A DNA stretch of 64,000 nt, taken from positions 1 to 64,000 of the forward strand of contig JANYHT010000004.1 in assembly GCA_025358925.1 (NCBI GenBank). The letters run 5' to 3'. Positions 60,030 to 64,000 of the stretch are shown piece by piece. Each line of letters starts with the position of its first letter. Within the stretch, counting starts at the first letter, position 1. This DNA is from Gemmatimonadaceae bacterium (GTDB taxonomy: Bacteria > Gemmatimonadota > Gemmatimonadetes > Gemmatimonadales > Gemmatimonadaceae). The translations under genes and the position numbers were made by a program. The notes beneath the pieces are model-generated. The model did no database searches, had not been told where the DNA came from, and was given only the letters and a program-made list of their open reading frames with translations.

Positions 60030-60063
60030 GCACGAACTTTAGTCTCGGTCCAACGAAGCAGCG

Positions 60064-61041
60064 CTAATGCACGCGAACGCGTTGTACGATGCGAATATCA
60101 AGGAGCATTGGGATGGACGTACCGGCCGGTCCCGGCGATACCTCGGACTGCACGTTGATGTCGGTTCGCGCGTCCATAATCCAAGCACGGTCACGATCAA
60201 CGAGCAAGGTGCCGCGCATGGTGCCTGCCGTAACAACGCGCGTACCCGCCGGTAACTCTCGCGCCGCCCCGTCGCGTCGCAGGGTGCCGAGCATCGAAAT
60301 CCATGCGTTGCGCCCAGCGTGTGTGAGCGAATCCAACCGGAACTGCGCGCGCACCACGCCGTCTGCGCGAAATCCGCTCACCGGCAGCGATGGCAAGAGA
60401 ATGTCGCGTTCCCACCGGTCTCCCACGCGCACTGCGGCATCTGGCAGCATGCCGGGCATGGACGCCAGCGTGGCGCCCAGTTCCATCGCGCCCGGCGGTG
60501 GATCGTTGACTCGCATGGTACCATCGGGCGTCACGCGAACGCGTATCTGTCGCCCTTCGAGTGGCAACGGCATGGCCTGCGGCAGTCCAGCGTCTGGTCC
60601 ACTGCCGGCCCACATGGCCATGGAGTCGGTGGTGGCAAGCAGTGTGGTAGCGGAAAGATCGCTGGCTTCCACGAACGAGTGTGCATACAGTAGCACGCGC
60701 GTAATGCGGAGCGATGCGCGCGCACGACGTGGTCCGTAGTCGGGGCTGCGTGGGGCTGGTGCTGAGCGCGCGCGATTGAGTACATCGGGACCTTGTGGCG
60801 ACGGCGAGTTACCTTGGCGGCCGCTCATCTCAATGGACTGCTCCATCTGTAAATGCAGCGTATCGCCAACACGAGGACGTACGATGAGCGTGACGGCGTC
60901 GAGTTTTGGTGCTGCATTTCGCGCCGACAAGACACGAGTGGAGACAACACCGGTGGTCTGCGCGCGCAGCGCCGTACTACGCGCGCCGCTCAGCACCACC
61001 AGCGAAAACACGACGACAAATCGCGAGGTCGACTGCAGCAT
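60064..61041 (-). CDS. Secreted protein of unknown function within the repair cluster
   Basis: The ATG at 61041 gives 325 residues with a signal peptide (FVVVFSLVVLSGARSTALRA). The mature part begins DAVTLIVRPRVGDTLHLQME and has repeated beta segments such as QIRVRVTPDGTMRVNDPPPG and VRVGDRWERDILLPSLPVSG. It ends DIRIVQRVRVH. The PEGRQIRV-like 'test for product of variance' pattern resembles the DUF6263-type secreted proteins, but I cannot assign it firmly. It lies nine bases after herA and 34 before the Mre11 gene, an unexpected place for an exported protein. Confidence 0.6.
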   Translation of the reverse strand: MLQSTSRFVVVFSLVVLSGARSTALRAQTTGVVSTRVLSARNAAPKLDAVTLIVRPRVGDTLHLQMEQSIEMSGRQGNSPSPQGPDVLNRARSAPAPRSPDYGPRRARASLRITRVLLYAHSFVEASDLSATTLLATTDSMAMWAGSGPDAGLPQAMPLPLEGRQIRVRVTPDGTMRVNDPPPGAMELGATLASMPGMLPDAAVRVGDRWERDILLPSLPVSGFRADGVVRAQFRLDSLTHAGRNAWISMLGTLRRDGAARELPAGTRVVTAGTMRGTLLVDRDRAWIMDARTDINVQSEVSPGPAGTSIPMLLDIRIVQRVRVH

Positions 61042-61050
61042 CACCGGGTA

Positions 61051-63105
61051 TTATCCACCGTATTCATCGGGAGCAAAGGCACGCAAACTGCGCGGCTTGG
61101 GCGCAATCGCTTCGGCGTCAATCGCGCCGGGCCGTGCGCGCTTTCGTAATTCGCGCGCGAATGCGACTTTCACGTTTTCTGGTCGTGTGCGCAACATGGC
61201 GTTACGCGCGGAGAGGACTTCAAATTCGTCGTAGAGTAAAATCGTTTGTTGCACCCAGCCAAGGTCAATACCATCGTCGAGGCGGCGAAGATCCCGCGTC
61301 ACGGCGTTCGCGAGTGATGGCTCGGGTGCCTGCGGAAATCGTTCGACACCTTCACGGCCGCTCATTACCGCCGGCCGCGGAAAGCGCACGAAGACCGGCT
61401 GCGCAAAATGCGGATGCCGCACCATCAATTGCCCTTTGTCAAGCGTTGCCAATCGTGCCTTTACAGCAGGGCTGAGCACTTGGTAGCCGGGAGTCGCGAG
61501 TTCATCGCCATCCATGCGTCCAAACATCGACGTGGCCGCGTTTCCCACCACGCGGCGATGCACTTGGGAACGAAACTGCTGCGCACCGAACAGCACGAGC
61601 CCGAGATAGCGACCGCGCTCTGAGATATCGAGCAACATCTTTCGCACGTACGTGTCGGGACCATCACCCGGTGCATACTTATTGAGCTCGTCGACAAAAA
61701 CGATGAGGTGGTCCACCCCGAGATCGCGTCGCTCCAAATGCTCGCGCAGCTTGGATACCACGCGTGCGAACACAAGATCTTGCGCGTCTTCCTCCGTATT
61801 CGCGACATCCACCACGTACACCGTACGATCGGTGAAGCTCCCGAATGGCAGGTCCGAAACGGCGCCATCGTCGGTCACGAGCCCCGCGCAACGCGTGGAT
61901 AAATTCGACAAACGATTTCGCACTTTTCGAATCGTGGCCGCATGATGCGTGCGCCATGTGTCGCCATTCGAATCTTCAACCTTGCGTAATACTTCGCGAA
62001 ACCACGCGTCGAGATCGGCAAACGAAAGGACGCGATGCACCCGTGAAAACCCCGCCTCTGCAAAATCCCGCGCTACAACACGTTCGCGAATGAAATCAAT
62101 CAACGCATCGGCTTTCGCATCAAGATCGTCCTTGTTCAACAAGACGTCCGCAAACTGCAATACTTCACTTAGCCCCCAAGTGAGCGGTTCGACATTGCCG
62201 ACGAGATCGGGGTGCGAACGCAACGTGTTGAGCGCCAGCCCACGCGGCGTATACGGGGCGTAGTACTTCACATCGCGAAACGGTTCCGCGGGGACATCCA
62301 ACAGTTCGTAAATCTCGCGATCTGCATCTTCGATTCGTCCCGGCTGATCGAGAAAGCACAAGTCCGGACCTTTCACATTGAAGCAAACGGCAGCGACCGA
62401 TCCGCGATGTGCAGGGAAGTGCGCGAAGATGGACTGCAACACCCATTCGATCGCGCTCGTTTTCGTTGCGAGGCCCGACACACCGGAAATATTCAAGTGC
62501 GCCGCTTCGGGCCCCACCAGAAAGTCAGCGTCCAGATAAATCGGCGAACGCATGCCTCCAGCGCGATACATACCAATCGGAATCCCAGTGCTTTTTTCTC
62601 CGCCGAGATATCCATCCATGCGCAACGCGACCGCAACATCCGCGTCGTCCGCGAGAAAAACGGTCCCGAGTGGCACAGGTTGCAGCGGTTCTTCGGGAAT
62701 ATGACGTAAGACGTGCGCCGTGTAGAGTCGAATTTCGGTGCGATCAGTGGCTGCGAATGCGCCGCCTTCTGGTCGACCATCGTGACCCAGCACATCGTGA
62801 AGCGGCGACTGTAAATCGGAGTAACTGAAGCCCTCCATAACCACGCCAAATACGCGCGGAACGACGAGGCCGACAGGCACGGTGCCTTCAACGCGGACGA
62901 TGGTGCCGATGCCAATCGGGGCATCAAGCGCGGTCCAGAAATGGAATTCGTGCGTGGTGTTGGGTTTGCGCTCGGTCGCAACGACGCGACCAATCGGATC
63001 ACGCAACACATCGGACGTTGGTGTCAGAATCACAGGAGACCGAGAGAGACGGTGAACGGAAAGCAAACGCTCATGAACCAACGAGCGCTTTGAGATACGA
63101 CTCAC
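61051..63105 (-). CDS. herA: HerA-type DNA translocase ATPase
   Basis: HerA is a hexameric FtsK/VirB4-like ATPase that drives NurA on DNA ends. The 684-residue protein has an N-terminal HAS-barrel-like domain (PIGIGTIVRVEGTVPVGLVV). A P-loop follows, reading NISGVSGLATKTSAIEW, with Lys-Thr-Ser but without the usual Gly before Lys. Walker B is HLIVFVDELNKYAPGDGPD, and the later RGRYLGLVLFGAQQFRSQVH matches the HerA arginine region. The GTG at 63105 overlaps nurA by 35 bases; a TTG at 63066, just past the nurA stop, is another possible start. Confidence 0.88.
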   Translation of the reverse strand: MSRISKRSLVHERLLSVHRLSRSPVILTPTSDVLRDPIGRVVATERKPNTTHEFHFWTALDAPIGIGTIVRVEGTVPVGLVVPRVFGVVMEGFSYSDLQSPLHDVLGHDGRPEGGAFAATDRTEIRLYTAHVLRHIPEEPLQPVPLGTVFLADDADVAVALRMDGYLGGEKSTGIPIGMYRAGGMRSPIYLDADFLVGPEAAHLNISGVSGLATKTSAIEWVLQSIFAHFPAHRGSVAAVCFNVKGPDLCFLDQPGRIEDADREIYELLDVPAEPFRDVKYYAPYTPRGLALNTLRSHPDLVGNVEPLTWGLSEVLQFADVLLNKDDLDAKADALIDFIRERVVARDFAEAGFSRVHRVLSFADLDAWFREVLRKVEDSNGDTWRTHHAATIRKVRNRLSNLSTRCAGLVTDDGAVSDLPFGSFTDRTVYVVDVANTEEDAQDLVFARVVSKLREHLERRDLGVDHLIVFVDELNKYAPGDGPDTYVRKMLLDISERGRYLGLVLFGAQQFRSQVHRRVVGNAATSMFGRMDGDELATPGYQVLSPAVKARLATLDKGQLMVRHPHFAQPVFVRFPRPAVMSGREGVERFPQAPEPSLANAVTRDLRRLDDGIDLGWVQQTILLYDEFEVLSARNAMLRTRPENVKVAFARELRKRARPGAIDAEAIAPKPRSLRAFAPDEYGG

Positions 63106-64000
63106 AGGCGTACACGCCGTACGTCAGCGTATCCCATCGCGGATCCGGAAGCGAGAGCGGACGACGCTCGGCGAGAATCCACGACGAGAGCTGCGTGGCC
63201 TGCGCGCCGATAGCGTCGCGTGTGTGATCGTCAAGGTGCAGCGCGTCGCGCACCGCATTGGATGGCGCGACTTCCACGCGGACGAGTCCATGCAGCGGGT
63301 CACCGCTCGCCGTCTCTCGTAAACGCAAATACCAACTGACCACGGCACGACGCCCGCGGTGCACCACCAAAAATGTCGGCGACCGTTCCGCTTCGCGCAG
63401 CATCAACACGGCGCGCACAAGGGCAGGCGTCCCATACAACGTGCGATGTGATTTCACGACGCCGAATGCCGTGGCGTGTGCGTCGACGGCCGCGTTACCG
63501 GCAATGCCGCCATCAATCCAAAGCCATCGCTGTTCGCGACGACACCAGTCGGCCGCGAGGGCGCGTTCCATACGGTCACGTTCATTGGCTATCTGCACGA
63601 GCGCATGGGCACGAACGGCCATCGGGTGCGTGAGCGTCGCTTCAGCCAACGTATCCTCGGCGACATCGCGCAACGGCAAACCCGACGCCTCCAACTGCGC
63701 CCAAGTGTCGTCTCCAAGACCTGCGCGCGACGCGTAGAGTGCGTGGTGCACACGCGGAGCATCCCAGGTGTCCAGCCGACGCTGTTCTCGCTGTCGGATC
63801 ACCGCCGCCACACTGCCAAACACGAGTGGCGATCCACGTACATGCCCAACAACGCGACTGCGCTGAATACCGTCGAGAAACGCGGCGACCGTGGGTGTAC
63901 TCGCGGGTGCCACACGTCGCGCGCCCGGTGGCTCAACCGCATCGCACGCGGAAACGGAGGGTGGGTCGCTGCGCAGTTGTGCGCGCTCTAAGGTTGGTGC
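63071..64000 (-). CDS. nurA: NurA-domain nuclease (5' end outside window)
   Basis: The frame is open from the right edge to the stop at 63071, 309 visible residues, so the true start is outside; an internal GTG at 63913 is not needed as a start. NurA features are the metal-site region VAAFLDGIQRSRVVGHVRG and WLWIDGGIAGNAAVDAHATA followed by FGVVKSHRTLYG. The C terminus YGVYACESYLKALVGS fits less clearly. NurA is a 5'-3' exonuclease and endonuclease that works with HerA, whose gene overlaps this one by 35 bases. The pairing strengthens both assignments. Confidence 0.78.
   Translation of the reverse strand, partial: APTLERAQLRSDPPSVSACDAVEPPGARRVAPASTPTVAAFLDGIQRSRVVGHVRGSPLVFGSVAAVIRQREQRRLDTWDAPRVHHALYASRAGLGDDTWAQLEASGLPLRDVAEDTLAEATLTHPMAVRAHALVQIANERDRMERALAADWCRREQRWLWIDGGIAGNAAVDAHATAFGVVKSHRTLYGTPALVRAVLMLREAERSPTFLVVHRGRRAVVSWYLRLRETASGDPLHGLVRVEVAPSNAVRDALHLDDHTRDAIGAQATQLSSWILAERRPLSLPDPRWDTLTYGVYACESYLKALVGS

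Noticed and set aside
60089-60739. 216-residue plus-strand open frame
   Set aside because: Opposite the secreted-protein gene that has a signal peptide and better composition.
61051-61075. TTATCCACC considered as a DnaA box
   Set aside because: Single site, imperfect match and inside the end of herA; no cluster around it.

Overview
The window reads as a chromosomal segment of a Gram-negative, aerobic or microaerobic, moderately high-GC bacterium. Gemmatimonadota is the best guess. This is an inference from a lipoprotein-type 6-bladed propeller remnant, a PEP-CTERM protein, a cytochrome c maturation set with a Cys-type CcmE, and a HerA-NurA-Mre11-Rad50 cluster; I had no database to confirm it. 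Most of the window is ordinary housekeeping DNA, with no prophage, insertion sequence or CRISPR array.

Layout. 1-11.4 kb (minus strand): rpmG-secE-nusG, then rplK-rplA-rplJ-rplL-rpoB-rpoC, with rpoC cut by the left edge. 11.8-13.9 kb: a tRNA block Thr(TGT)-Tyr(GTA)-Gly(TCC)...Thr(GGT), split by two plus-strand secreted-protein genes, one a PEP-CTERM metallopeptidase. 14-24.6 kb (minus): cysS, a poorly coding stretch, a vestigial ABC ATPase, a DUF1611-PspA-YbjN-like trio, a lipoprotein, two-subunit L-serine dehydratase and uvrA. 24.8-27.2 kb (plus): a two-gene ABC exporter. 27.2-33.6 kb (minus): ccmE-ccmF-ccmH-zinc-ribbon protein, and mtnA-glpK. 33.6-38 kb (plus): crotonase, recF, DUF721, gyrB. 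38-40.1 kb: a broken propeller lipoprotein gene flanked by copies of a short dispersed repeat with inverted ends. 40.1-43.6 kb (minus): a di-haem peroxidase carrying Ig-like domains, a small membrane protein and a pyrimidine-nucleoside phosphorylase. 43.7-52.4 kb: TPR, YtxH, ligA, V4R, phosphoribosyltransferase, TPR-ParA, a lipoprotein and an acyl-CoA synthetase. 52.4-54.9 kb (minus): an animal-type 6-pyruvoyltetrahydropterin synthase, FolE and an SDR, a set that resembles tetrahydrobiopterin synthesis, plus a Trm112-like protein. 55.4-64 kb (minus): NurA-HerA-(secreted protein)-Mre11/SbcD-Rad50/SbcC-GNAT.

Three parts deserve most attention: the archaeal-style DNA end-resection cluster at the right end, the pterin cluster whose synthase carries the eukaryotic PTPS motif, and the ccm operon in which the CcmE haem-binding His is replaced by a CxxxY motif. 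Two families of short noncoding repeats are also visible: GGGATTA heptads around nusG, and a roughly 180-bp element with inverted ends near 38-40 kb.
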